From the NCBI GenBank assembly GCA_045801465.1, contig JBJMSU010000051.1:1-28250 (forward strand): a stretch of 28,250 bases of DNA, given 5' to 3'. Each line of letters begins with the position of its first letter. Positions within the stretch are counted from its first letter, which is position 1. The position numbers and the translations under genes are program-made. This DNA comes from DATFWC01 sp045801465. Its GTDB lineage: Bacteria > Pseudomonadota > Alphaproteobacteria > Rhizobiales > Xanthobacteraceae. Shown piece by piece: positions 7,381-14,771 of this stretch. The notes under the pieces were generated by a model. That model did not search any database, was not told where the DNA came from, and saw only the letters and a list, made by a program, of their open reading frames with translations.

Positions 7381-7731
7381 ATGATAGACCGATCAAAAAA
7401 GATTGCCGGCCGCTTCTACGCAACGCCGAACGGGCGCAGACCGGTCCGCGAGTGGCTGCTGGATCTCCCGAAGGGTGACCGTCGCCTTATCGGCAAACAC
7501 ATCCAGAAGGTGGAGTTTGGTTGGCCGATTGGAATGCCGTACTGCCGCTCCCTTGGGCATGGCCTATGGGAGGTGCGCAGTGACCTGAGCGGCGGTCGGA
7601 TCGCGCGCGTGATCTTCTGTATTCGTGAGAGCGAGATGATCCTGCTGCACGGCTTTATGAAGACGACGCAGAAGACTCCGCCCGGTGAAATCCAACTTGC
7701 CCTCAGGCGCAAAAGAGAGATCGCGGAATGA
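7381..7731 (+). CDS. RelE/HigB-superfamily toxin (Gp49-like)
   Basis: This 116-aa protein is a type II toxin of the phage-derived Gp49-like branch of the RelE/HigB superfamily. Recognisable elements are RFYATPNGRRPVREWLLDLP at the N terminus, DRRLIGKHIQKVEFGWPIGMPYCRSLGHGLWEVRSDL in the middle, and RIARVIFCIRESEMILLHGFMKTTQKTPPGEIQLALRR at the C terminus. Family members are ribosome-dependent mRNA endonucleases. The basic and aromatic residues of the family core are present, so the toxin is likely intact. Its stop overlaps the ATG of the first antitoxin. The toxin-first order is typical of higBA systems. The gene is AT-richer than its neighbours, consistent with a mobile module. Confidence 0.9.
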   Translation: MIDRSKKIAGRFYATPNGRRPVREWLLDLPKGDRRLIGKHIQKVEFGWPIGMPYCRSLGHGLWEVRSDLSGGRIARVIFCIRESEMILLHGFMKTTQKTPPGEIQLALRRKREIAE

Positions 7732-8027
7732 AGAAAAAACAAACGAAAGGCTACGTCGATCGGAGCGAGACATTCGATGAGTTCCTCGCCAAGGAGGGCC
7801 TGCTTGCCGAAACCGAGGATGCGGCACTCAAGGAGATCATCGCCGATCAGATCAAAGTCGCCATGACCGAGGAAGGTCTCAGCAAGACCGCCATGGCCGC
7901 GCGCATGAAGACGAGTCGCCGCCAGCTCGACCGTCTGCTCGATCCAAATAACCCATCGGTGACACTTGCTACATTGCGCCGCGCGGCTTCGGCGGTAGGC
8001 CGGCACTTACGCGTAGAGTTGGAATAG
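7728..8027 (+). CDS. HTH antitoxin partner of the Gp49-like toxin
   Basis: This 99-aa protein is the expected antitoxin for the overlapping toxin gene. The N-terminal 45 residues are acidic and probably wrap the toxin. The C-terminal half is an XRE-like helix-turn-helix, with IADQIKVAMTEEGLSKTAMAARMKTSRRQLDRLLDPNNPSVTLATLRRAASAVGRHLRVEL. Such proteins neutralise the toxin and repress the operon by binding its palindrome. The ATGA overlap with the toxin stop indicates translational coupling. It opens with a lysine run (MKKKQTKGY). Confidence 0.88.
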   Translation: MKKKQTKGYVDRSETFDEFLAKEGLLAETEDAALKEIIADQIKVAMTEEGLSKTAMAARMKTSRRQLDRLLDPNNPSVTLATLRRAASAVGRHLRVELE

Positions 8028-8029
8028 CC

Positions 8030-8326
8030 GTGCGCACAGACACACTGCCGAGCCCACATCCCGGCGAAATCTTGCAGGAAGAGTTTTTGCGACCGATGAG
8101 CCTCTCGCAGACGAGGCTCGCCCGCGCGATCAACGTATCGCCGCGCCGTATCAACGAGATCGTGCTGGGCAAACGCGCCATCACGGCGGATACCGATCTG
8201 CGGCTCGCGCGCTATTTCGGTGTGAGCGACGGCTATTTCCTGCAGCTCCAGACCGATCACGATTTGTTGGCGCAGCGGCGCAAGATTGCTGCGGTGCTGA
8301 AAACCATCAAGCCACGGGCGGCGTAA
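8030..8326 (+). CDS. Second antitoxin, HigA/VapI-type
   Basis: This 98-aa protein has the classic HigA addiction-module antidote architecture: the PSPHPGEILQEEFLRPMSLSQTRLARAINVSPRRINEIVLGKRAITADTDLRLARYFGVSDGYFLQLQ block is a near full-length XRE domain of that family. It begins at GTG two bases after the previous stop, with a weak GGAA upstream, so it is probably translated by coupling. HigA proteins normally pair with a RelE-like HigB of the classic (PF05015) type directly upstream; here no such toxin exists, only the Gp49-like one. It may be an orphan retained as a second repressor or an anti-addiction antitoxin. Confidence 0.88.
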   Translation: MRTDTLPSPHPGEILQEEFLRPMSLSQTRLARAINVSPRRINEIVLGKRAITADTDLRLARYFGVSDGYFLQLQTDHDLLAQRRKIAAVLKTIKPRAA

Positions 8327-8333
8327 GCAAGCC

Positions 8334-9509
8334 TCACCGCACCAGTTCGCGCATCGCGCGGTCCAGCCCCTCCAGCGTGAGCGGGTACATGCGGTTGCCG
8401 ACGAGCTGGCGCACCATGCGGATCGACATGGTGTAGTCCCATTGGTGCTCGGGGACGGGATTGAGCCACACGCAGGCCGGATAGGTGCGCATGACGCGCT
8501 CGAGCCAGATCTGGCCGGCCTCCTCGTTGTAGTGCTCGACCGAGCCGCCCGGCGCGGTGATCTCGTACGGGCTCATCGCGGCGTCGCCGACGAAGATCAC
8601 CTTGTAGTCGTGCGGGTAGGTATGCAGCACGTCCCAGGTGGGCGTCGTCTCCTGGAAGCGGCGGCGGTTCTCCTTCCACACCCGCTCGTACAGGCAGTTG
8701 TGGAAGTAGAAGTGCTCCATGTGCTTGAACTCGGAGCGCGTCGCCGAGAACAGCTCCTCGGTTGCCTGCACGTGCCAGTCCATCGAGCCGCCGATGTCGA
8801 AGAACAACAGCACCTTCACGGCATTGTGCCGCTCGGGACGCATCTTGAGGTCGAGATAACCCTTGTGCGCGGTTTCCTTGATGGTGCCGTCGAGGTCGAG
8901 CTCGTCGGGGGCGCCGGTGCGGGCGAACTTGCGTAAGCGCCGCAGCGCGATCTTGATGTTGCGGGTGCCGAGCTCGACTTCGTCGTCGAGATCCTTGAAC
9001 TCGCGCTTGTCCCAGACCTTCACGGCGCGGAAATGTCGGCTCTTGTCCTGGCCGATGCGCACGCCTTCCGGATTGTAGCCCCAGGCGCCGTAAGGCGAGG
9101 TGCCGGCGGTGCCGATCCATTTGTTGCCGCCCTGGTGACGGCCCTTCTGCTCGGCCAGGCGCTTCGCCAACGTTTCGAGCAGCTTGTCGAGACCGCCCAT
9201 GGCCTCGATCTGCCGCTTTTCCTCCTCGGTGAGATACTTCTCGGCGAGCTTCTTCAGCCATTCCATGGGAATGTCGACCTCGAGCGCCTCCTCCAGCGAT
9301 TCGAGGCCTTTGAATACGTGGCCGAACACACGATCGAACTTGTCGAGGTTGCGCTCGTCCTTCACCAGGGCGGCGCGGGAGAGGTAGTAGAAGTCCTCGA
9401 CCCGGCGGCCGGCAAGGTCCGCGTCCATGGCCTGCATGAGGGTCAGATACTCGCGCAGCGTCACCGGGACGCCGGCGGCCTTGAGCTCATGGAAGAAGCT
9501 GACGAACAT
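8334..9509 (-). CDS. CoxE-like VWA domain protein
   Basis: This 391-aa cytoplasmic protein is a member of the CoxE-like von Willebrand factor A family (the VWA partners of MoxR AAA+ ATPases). Residues 1-125 form a helical N-terminal domain, a glycine-rich linker follows, and the VWA domain starts near 230. The metal-ion site reads DIGGSMD at 238-244, the variant usual in this family rather than DxSxS; a further conserved stretch is FVGDAAMSPYE (306-316). The ATG at 9509 is chosen over the upstream frame start because MFVSFFHELKAAGVPV is the normal family beginning. No MoxR ATPase is adjacent in this window; the neighbours are the antitoxin gene and a secreted esterase. Confidence 0.9.
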   Translation of the reverse strand: MFVSFFHELKAAGVPVTLREYLTLMQAMDADLAGRRVEDFYYLSRAALVKDERNLDKFDRVFGHVFKGLESLEEALEVDIPMEWLKKLAEKYLTEEEKRQIEAMGGLDKLLETLAKRLAEQKGRHQGGNKWIGTAGTSPYGAWGYNPEGVRIGQDKSRHFRAVKVWDKREFKDLDDEVELGTRNIKIALRRLRKFARTGAPDELDLDGTIKETAHKGYLDLKMRPERHNAVKVLLFFDIGGSMDWHVQATEELFSATRSEFKHMEHFYFHNCLYERVWKENRRRFQETTPTWDVLHTYPHDYKVIFVGDAAMSPYEITAPGGSVEHYNEEAGQIWLERVMRTYPACVWLNPVPEHQWDYTMSIRMVRQLVGNRMYPLTLEGLDRAMRELVR

Positions 9510-9655
9510 CAGGGACCTGGCCGCGAAAACCCGCTCATCGGACGCCCATATACTTTCTATCGACCGTGCAATCCACATCCGCCCGCGTATTCACGGCGCG
9601 CTGCCCTGATTTGTCCTTCTCGATGCGGTAAGAAAGGCACCTTCCAGGAGGTTTC

Positions 9656-11596
9656 ATGCGCCCAATCGTCGTGGCCCTCAGCGCGGCCCTGCTCGCCACC
9701 CTTGCCGCCGATCGCGCCCCGGCCCAGGTCGGCTTTGCCTCCGAGGTCACGGTCTCCTGGGAGGTGAAGAACCGGTTCCGCCTGTTCCGTTACGAAAGCG
9801 ATTTCCTCAAGCATGTCGATGCCGCGCGTGGCGACGGCATGCTCGCCGCCGAACGGCGCCTCGCGCGCGCAACCGACGGCCAGGGCTGGGCCCGCACCCT
9901 GCTCAACGGATTGTGCGTCGATCAGGCCGGCAAAGTCGTAGAGATCTGCGAGCGCGACGGCGAGAAGGAGATCTACCTCGCGCCCACCGACCACCGCGTG
10001 GGCGTCCTCGTTCCCAATGCGCCTGCCGGCACGAGCTGCGCCTGGACTTTCGCCGATGGCGAAGATCCGCCGCAGGCCGTCACCGTGCCATGCGACGAGG
10101 AAGTTCGCCTGCGTGTGCGCTATGGACGACCCATGCTGGCGACCGCCGATATTCCCCTCCCCGACGGCACGATCAAGCGCGCCACCGCCGAGATCCTGGT
10201 GCGCGACGTGCTCATCGCTGGCCTCGGCGACTCGGTCGCCTCGGGAGAAGGCAACCCCGACCGCCCGATTGCGCTCGCCGACGAGGGATTTTGCTTCCGC
10301 CGTTTTCTCGGCACCACGCGCAGCGATTATTTTCGGCCCGGCCGGGCGGGCTACCGCGGCAATCGGACCTGCGAAGGGAGCGCCGCATCGGCGAGCACCG
10401 ACCAGGAGGATTGGGCGCGGCACCGGGCGCGCTGGATGAGCGCGGCCTGCCATCGCTCGCTCTACAGCTATCAAGTGCGCACCGCACTGGCATTGGCCGT
10501 CGAGGAGCCGCACCTGGCCGTCACGTTTCTTCCCCTCGCCTGCACGGGCGCACAGATCGGCCGAGGCCTGCTCGATTCGCAGGGCGCGAGCGAGATCGTG
10601 TGTGCGCGACGCGGATCGTGCTCGAGCACCGTTCCGGCGCAGCTCATCCAGCTGCGCGATGCGCTTGGGCTGGCGCGCCGCCAGCAGCCCGACCGCGCCT
10701 TGGACCTCGTGCTGCTCACCGTCGGGGCGAACGACATCCATTTCTCGGAGCTCGTCGCCAACGCGATGCTCGATCAATCGGCGGAACGCGTCGTATTCAC
10801 TCGCGCCGGGCGGATCGCCTCGGTCGAGGAGGCGGAGGGCAGTCTCGCCAGCCGGCTGCCGGCCGATTTTGCGCGGTTGCGCACCGCCTTGAAGAGCTTC
10901 GTGGCCGGCGGCGATCTTCGCCGCGTGGTCTTTGTCTCTTATAGCAATCCGGCACTTAAGCCCGACGGCAGCGCGTGTCCGAGCGGTCGTGCCGGGTTCG
11001 ACATTCACCCCGGCTTTGCGGTCAACGGAGATCTGGTGCGGCGCGCCGCAAGTTTCATCGATAAAAGCTTTCTGCCCCGCATGAAGGCGCTGGCGCTGTG
11101 TCAGGGCGGCGCGTGCGGGGACACGGACCGCATGAGTTTCGTCGACGCGCATCAGAGCGCCTTTGCCGAGCACGGGTTTTGTGCGCAGGCCGACAGCGAT
11201 CCGGCGTTCGACCAGGAGTGTTTCGCGCCCGACGGGCAGAGCTTCCACACCAGCCCGGTCGATGGGGCGGCCCAGCCGCTCAAATGCGGCCGCAGCGTGC
11301 GCGAGTTCCGCGCCTATGCGCCGCGCGGGCGGTGGATCCGCACTGCGAACGACAGCTACTTCACGGCAATGACTTACCCGGAGGGGCTCGGCCCCGCCCA
11401 GCCGGCGGATATTCACGACGCGACCTGGGGCGTGGCGAGCGCCGTCTATGGCGGGGCCGTACATCCGACCGCCGAGGGCCATGCCGCCATGGCGGACGCG
11501 GCGCTTGCGAAGGTTCGCGACGTGCTCGGCCTGGTGAGGCCGACCGCGCCGGTGACGGTCGAGCCGCTGCCGCCGCCCGGGAACAGCACCCAGTAG
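9656..11596 (+). CDS. Secreted SGNH/GDSL esterase-like protein (646 aa)
   Basis: The protein has a signal peptide (about 1-24, ending APAQ), an N-terminal beta-rich region of about 160 residues, and an SGNH hydrolase domain from about residue 185. Block I is GLGDSVASGEGNP with Ser193, block III is VGANDIHF at 356-363 with Asn359, and block V is AVHPTAEGH at 601-609 with His603 as the likely catalytic base. Many cysteines in the mature part suggest disulfides, as in Streptomyces-type SGNH esterases. It probably cleaves ester bonds of lipids or polysaccharides outside the cytoplasm. AGGAGG four bases before the ATG supports the start. At 646 residues it is longer than most GDSL enzymes, owing to the N-terminal domain and an insertion around 205-270. 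Confidence 0.88.
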   Translation: MRPIVVALSAALLATLAADRAPAQVGFASEVTVSWEVKNRFRLFRYESDFLKHVDAARGDGMLAAERRLARATDGQGWARTLLNGLCVDQAGKVVEICERDGEKEIYLAPTDHRVGVLVPNAPAGTSCAWTFADGEDPPQAVTVPCDEEVRLRVRYGRPMLATADIPLPDGTIKRATAEILVRDVLIAGLGDSVASGEGNPDRPIALADEGFCFRRFLGTTRSDYFRPGRAGYRGNRTCEGSAASASTDQEDWARHRARWMSAACHRSLYSYQVRTALALAVEEPHLAVTFLPLACTGAQIGRGLLDSQGASEIVCARRGSCSSTVPAQLIQLRDALGLARRQQPDRALDLVLLTVGANDIHFSELVANAMLDQSAERVVFTRAGRIASVEEAEGSLASRLPADFARLRTALKSFVAGGDLRRVVFVSYSNPALKPDGSACPSGRAGFDIHPGFAVNGDLVRRAASFIDKSFLPRMKALALCQGGACGDTDRMSFVDAHQSAFAEHGFCAQADSDPAFDQECFAPDGQSFHTSPVDGAAQPLKCGRSVREFRAYAPRGRWIRTANDSYFTAMTYPEGLGPAQPADIHDATWGVASAVYGGAVHPTAEGHAAMADAALAKVRDVLGLVRPTAPVTVEPLPPPGNSTQ

Positions 11597-11601
11597 TCAG
11601 C

Positions 11602-11618
11602 AGTCCGAATTGCGGACT
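11602..11618. terminator. Weak hairpin between convergent genes
   Basis: AGTCCG (11602-11607) pairs with CGGACT (11613-11618) across a 5-base loop, five bases after the esterase stop and 33 bases from the reductase stop on the other strand. The stem is short and the following T content is low, so termination is only plausible. Confidence 0.35.
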
Positions 11619-11651
11619 TCTGATCACGGATTACGGATGACTGATCCCTGG

Positions 11652-12698
11652 CTATGCAACACCGAGCTTCTTCTGCAGGCTGGTGGACGAGGTCGTGTAC
11701 TGGAATACGAGCCGCTTGTCCGGATAGACGTAGCGATGCGCCTTCTGCGCCATCAGGGCGACCTCGTGGAAGCCCGAGAGGATCAGCTTGAGCTTGCCCG
11801 GATAGGTGTTGATGTCGCCGACGGCGAAGATGCCCGGCTCGTTGGTCTCGAATTTTTCCGTATCGACCGGGATCAGCTCGCCGTCGAGCTTCAATCCCCA
11901 GTTCGCCACCGGCCCCAGCTTCATGGTGAGGCCGAAGAACGGCAACAGGGCGTCGCACGCGATGTTGAAATTCGAGCCGTCGTTGCGCTTGACCACCGCG
12001 CATTCGAGCTTGCCGTTCCCGCCCTCGAGCGCCGTTACCTGGCCGAGCACGAAGTCGATCTTTCCTTCCGACACCAGCGCCATCATCTTGTTGACGCTGT
12101 CGGGCGCGGCGCGAAAGGCATCGCGCCGGTGCAGCAGCGTCAGGTGCCTGGCGATCGGCGCCAGATTGAGCGTCCAATCCAGCGCGGAGTCGCCGCCGCC
12201 CACGATGAGGACGCGCTTGTCCCGCAACGCCTCCATCTGGCGCACTGCGTAGAACACCGACGTGCCCTCGTAGGCTTCAATGCCGTTGATCGGCGGCCGC
12301 TTGGGCTGAAACGATCCGCCGCCGGCCGCGATCACGATGACCTTGACCTCGAACACCTTGCCGCCGTCGGTGGTGACGCGGAACAACGGATCGCCGATGC
12401 GCTCGATCGTCTCCACCATCTCGTTGAGATGGAATATCGGACCGAACGGCTTAATCTGCTCCATCAACGCATCGGTAAGGCCCTGGCCGGTGATATAGGG
12501 AATGCCGGGAATGTCGTAGATCGGCTTCTCGGGATAGAGCTCGGCGCACTGGCCTCCGATCTTGTCGAGGATGTCGACGAGATGCGCCTTCATGTCGAGC
12601 AGGCCGAGCTCGAACACGGCGAACAGGCCGATCGGCCCGGCCCCGATGATGAGGGCATCGGTCCTGATCGGATCCACATTGAATCGCTCTATCTTCAT
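11652..12698 (-). CDS. Ferredoxin-NADP+ reductase, thioredoxin-reductase type
   Basis: This 348-aa FAD protein transfers electrons between NADPH and ferredoxin (FNR of the YumC/thioredoxin-reductase-like type). The FAD-binding loop is IIGAGPIG (17-24), the NADPH-binding loop is VGGGDSALDW (166-175) and the second FAD contact is GIFAVGDINTYPGK in the C-terminal third. The CxxC redox motif of true thioredoxin reductases is absent, which supports the FNR assignment, as does the C-terminal extension. It lies downstream of two ferredoxin genes on the same strand (gap about 155 bases to the nearer one), so the three genes form an NADPH-to-[2Fe-2S] electron chain. Confidence 0.93.
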   Translation of the reverse strand: MKIERFNVDPIRTDALIIGAGPIGLFAVFELGLLDMKAHLVDILDKIGGQCAELYPEKPIYDIPGIPYITGQGLTDALMEQIKPFGPIFHLNEMVETIERIGDPLFRVTTDGGKVFEVKVIVIAAGGGSFQPKRPPINGIEAYEGTSVFYAVRQMEALRDKRVLIVGGGDSALDWTLNLAPIARHLTLLHRRDAFRAAPDSVNKMMALVSEGKIDFVLGQVTALEGGNGKLECAVVKRNDGSNFNIACDALLPFFGLTMKLGPVANWGLKLDGELIPVDTEKFETNEPGIFAVGDINTYPGKLKLILSGFHEVALMAQKAHRYVYPDKRLVFQYTTSSTSLQKKLGVA

Positions 12699-12800
12699 CG
12701 CACTTGAGACCCGGTTCGTCAGCCGTTCGTCAGCGCCTCGTCATGGCCATTCGGGGTGACTGTCTAGCGACCGGGAGCAGCCGGGAAAAGACCTTCTGTA

Positions 12801-12823
12801 GGGAATTATCGACCAATAATCCC
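12801..12823 (-). terminator. Hairpin downstream of the first ferredoxin gene
   Basis: GGG and ATTAT (12801-12809, one bulged A) pair with ATAAT and CCC (12816-12823) around a short loop, about 30 bases past the stop of the ferredoxin at 12854. There is no long T run on the minus strand, so it could be a weak terminator, an attenuator before the reductase gene or an RNA-processing site. Confidence 0.35.
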
Positions 12824-12853
12824 AGCGTCTTTGGGACGAACGTATTTGCGAGC

Positions 12854-13177
12854 CTATCTGCCCTGGTAGGATGGCGTGCGCACCACGAGCCCGTCCAATT
12901 CCTCGGTGACCTGGATCTGGCACGACAGCCGCGAGTTCGGCTTCGCGTCATAAGCGAAATCGAGCATGTCCTCTTCCATCGGCGAGGCCTCGCCGGTCTT
13001 TTCGACCCAGGCCTCGTCGACATAGACGTGGCAGGTGGCGCAGGTGCAGGAGCCGCCGCATTCGGCCACGATCCCGGCGATCCCGTTGCGGAGCGCCGTT
13101 TCCATCACGGTCGAGCCGACCTCAGCGTCGACGGTGTGCGACGTGCCGTCATGCTCGATGTAGGTGATCTTGGGCAT
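12854..13177 (-). CDS. [2Fe-2S] ferredoxin, adrenodoxin type (copy A)
   Basis: This 107-aa ferredoxin carries one [2Fe-2S] cluster. The ligands follow the adrenodoxin pattern: Cys40, Cys46, Cys49 (CGGSCTCATC) and Cys86 (RLSCQI). Cys44 is an extra, non-ligand cysteine. The conserved MEEDMLDFAYD acidic helix, which docks redox partners in this family, is at 67-77. I count about 74% identity with copy B, the next gene upstream, with all cysteines conserved. It carries electrons from the adjacent reductase to an unknown acceptor such as a cytochrome P450, an oxygenase or Fe-S assembly. Confidence 0.95.
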   Translation of the reverse strand: MPKITYIEHDGTSHTVDAEVGSTVMETALRNGIAGIVAECGGSCTCATCHVYVDEAWVEKTGEASPMEEDMLDFAYDAKPNSRLSCQIQVTEELDGLVVRTPSYQGR

Positions 13178-13288
13178 CGTTGACGGGCGTTATATGCCGC
13201 AGCGGTCGACCATTGCGAGCTTCGTCACGGTTTTCGAAAAGCACGGTGCGAAATTCCGTTGCAAGCGACTGCCATAATCGTGAATGCA

Positions 13289-13609
13289 TTACGCTTGGCG
13301 CGGCGGCACGGTGACGACGAGCCCGTCGAGATCCTCCCGCACTTTGATCTGGCACGAGAGACGCGAGCTCGGACGGACATCGAAGGCGAAATCCAGCATG
13401 TCTTCTTCCATCGGCGACGGATTGCCGGTCTTCTCCTGCCAAGCCTCATCGACATAGACGTGGCACGTCGCGCAGGCACACGCCCCGCCGCATTCAGCCT
13501 CGATGCCGGGGACGTTGTTCCTGATCGCCGTCTCCATGACGGTCGACCCGACCTCGCCATCGACCGTGCGGGCAGGCCCATCCGATTCGATATAGGTGAT
13601 CTTGATCAT
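13289..13609 (-). CDS. [2Fe-2S] ferredoxin, adrenodoxin type (copy B)
   Basis: This 106-aa ferredoxin is a tandem paralogue of the gene at 12854-13177. Ligand cysteines sit at identical positions (40, 46, 49 and 86) and the extra Cys44 is kept. The ATG at 13609 gives a start MIKITYIESDG that aligns with the other copy; the reading frame is open for 80 more codons upstream, but that part crosses the two-hairpin repeat and is not coding. No good ribosome binding site is visible. Differences between the copies cluster in the N-terminal strand region and the C-terminal tail, which may tune partner choice or potential. Confidence 0.93.
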   Translation of the reverse strand: MIKITYIESDGPARTVDGEVGSTVMETAIRNNVPGIEAECGGACACATCHVYVDEAWQEKTGNPSPMEEDMLDFAFDVRPSSRLSCQIKVREDLDGLVVTVPPRQA

Positions 13610-13688
13610 TGCAGGAAAGAAGAGAACTCGGCGGCCGGTCGGGCCGCCTCTATAACGACTCGGCTGGGACGGGGCAAATTTCCGTTCT

Positions 13689-13850
13689 GGTGCCCCGCTT
13701 CCGAAGCTCGTGATACATCGCAGCACCCTCTGACACGAACTTCGGAAGCAAAGGGGCACTAGCAAGTCTATGGTTCTAGTGCCGCTTTTCCATGTGAAGT
13801 TCCTAACGAGCTTGCGGCAGGTGGTGTAGGAACTCCAAATCGGCGGCACT
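13689..13850. repeat. Two-hairpin intergenic repeat, copy 2
   Basis: This matches copy 1 (1-163) along its full length with only scattered substitutions, including the 17-base spacer between the hairpins (AGCAAGTCTATGGTTCT against AGCAAGTCTATGATCCT). Hairpin 1 covers 13689-13760 and hairpin 2 covers 13778-13850. The left end reads CTGGTGCC where CTAGTGCC is expected. The right-hand CTAG supplies the TAG stop codon of the Hpt gene at 13849-13851, so the element abuts or truncates that reading frame. It sits between the Hpt gene and ferredoxin B. Confidence 0.93.
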
Positions 13851-14229
13851 AGTGCGCGCGCAGGAGATCGGCGATGAAGCCGCGGGCTTCTTCGGTGGCG
13901 GTGCGCAGCACGCCGAGCGCGCGCTTGAAATCGGCCTGATCGGCCGCATCGGTTGCTTCCACCGCCTCGGCGGCGCGCGCCACATGGGCGGCGCCGATGG
14001 CCCGGGCCGAGCCTTTCAGCGTGTGCGCCAGCGTGGGCACGGCCTCGACCGGCGCCGCCTGCATGCGCTCCATCAGGATCATGGCCTGACGGTCGAACAG
14101 TTGCAGCACCTCGCGCTCGAGGCTGCGCTCGCCGAGCGTCATGCGGGCAAGGTGCACGAGATCGATGGGCCGCTCGATTGACGTCGATGGCGAGAGCCGG
14201 TCACCGGTTGCTGCCGAAAGTTCAGTCAT
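13849..14229 (-). CDS. Hpt domain phosphotransfer protein
   Basis: This 126-aa protein is a stand-alone histidine phosphotransfer (Hpt) domain. The phosphorylated residue is His69 in the motif AHTLKGSARAIGA (68-80), preceded by the helix LEREVLQLFDRQAMILMERM and followed by EAVEATDAAD and the final helix. A 25-residue N-terminal extension is poorly conserved in character. It would relay phosphate between a hybrid kinase and a response regulator; neither partner is in the window. GGGAGGG five bases before the ATG supports the start. The gene is divergent from the giant coiled-coil gene, and a CtrA-type box lies 117 bases upstream. The TAG stop lies in the end of repeat copy 2. Confidence 0.9.
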   Translation of the reverse strand: MTELSAATGDRLSPSTSIERPIDLVHLARMTLGERSLEREVLQLFDRQAMILMERMQAAPVEAVPTLAHTLKGSARAIGAAHVARAAEAVEATDAADQADFKRALGVLRTATEEARGFIADLLRAH

Positions 14230-14345
14230 ATCGCCCTCCCCTTGGGCATTCTTCGTTATCGGTCAATTTGAGCCCGCAATAGGCGAAAACGCGGTAAATC
14301 CGAAGCCATTGCCGGGTGTCTTGACGGCAACAAACATGCGCTTGG

Positions 14346-14360
14346 TTAACGCGGGATTAA
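14346..14360. promoter_or_regulatory. CtrA-type box, TTAA-N7-TTAA
   Basis: The sequence TTAACGCGGGATTAA, followed by CC and preceded by GG, is a perfect TTAA-N7-TTAA and reads as TTAA-N7-TTAACC on both strands. This is the established binding pattern of the alphaproteobacterial cell-cycle regulator CtrA. It lies 117 bases upstream of the Hpt start and about 615 bases upstream of the giant gene, so regulation of the Hpt gene is the more likely. Confidence 0.6.
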
Positions 14361-14413
14361 CCTTGCCTGTCCGGACGTTAGCGGACCCGCACCCATGTCG
14401 GGGGCCGGCTGTC

Positions 14414-14580
14414 TCAGGGGCCCGGGAGCCTGCCGGCGTGCGTCGGCCCACCAGCAAAACCCGGTTTTATCGGGTTGGCAAACCAGCGCTCCGCCCAGCA
14501 TGGGCGATGCACGTCTCGATCGTCTTGTGCGCGATCTCGCGCCCGTCGTTGTCGAACAGCGGCAGTTTCCCGCCAGCGCC
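14414..14580 (-). pseudogene. Probable frameshifted gene remnant
   Basis: Read on the minus strand, one frame from about 14580 gives GGKLPLFDNDGREIAHKTI and ends at a TAA at 14467-14469. A different frame continues with AERWFANPIKPGFAGG and ends at a TGA at 14414-14416. Together they look like one short protein broken by a frameshift near 14500-14515, and its 5' end runs into the degenerate repeat at 14575-14650. Each half has protein-like composition, unlike the third frame, but I do not recognise the family with certainty. Chance remains possible. Confidence 0.3.
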
Positions 14581-14650
14581 GCGCTTGCGAAGTTCGAAGT
14601 TCCCATACGAGCTTGGGGTCAGCGCTGTAGGACTTCAAATCGGCAGCGTT
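14575..14650. repeat. Degenerate half copy of the two-hairpin repeat
   Basis: This stretch aligns with hairpin 2 of copies 1 and 2 over its length: GAAGTTCCCATACGAGCTTG, then GTAGGACTTCAAATCGGCAG, with both end motifs mutated (AGCGCC and GCGTTAG instead of AGTGCC and GCACTAG). The arm CTTGCGAAGTTCG resembles hairpin 1, so it may be a chimera. Mutational decay of the terminal pairs suggests an older insertion. Confidence 0.75.
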
Positions 14651-14771
14651 AGCTAGCGCACGCCTTGTTGCAGACGCGCCGCCGAGCCTCGCTCGGCCCG
14701 CCCTCCGCGGCGCTCATGCCGTCCCGATCGGTTTCGCCCACTTTTTTCCTTAAAGGCTCGTGACCGCATCG

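Noticed and set aside
9557..11482. 641-codon frame antisense to the SGNH esterase
   Set aside because: The plus-strand gene has a strong ribosome binding site, signal peptide and catalytic motifs; the antisense translation has none.
11610..12707. 365-codon plus-strand frame over the ferredoxin reductase
   Set aside because: Shadow of the reductase gene; no motifs, and the composition is rich in Arg, His and Asp from reverse-complemented codons.
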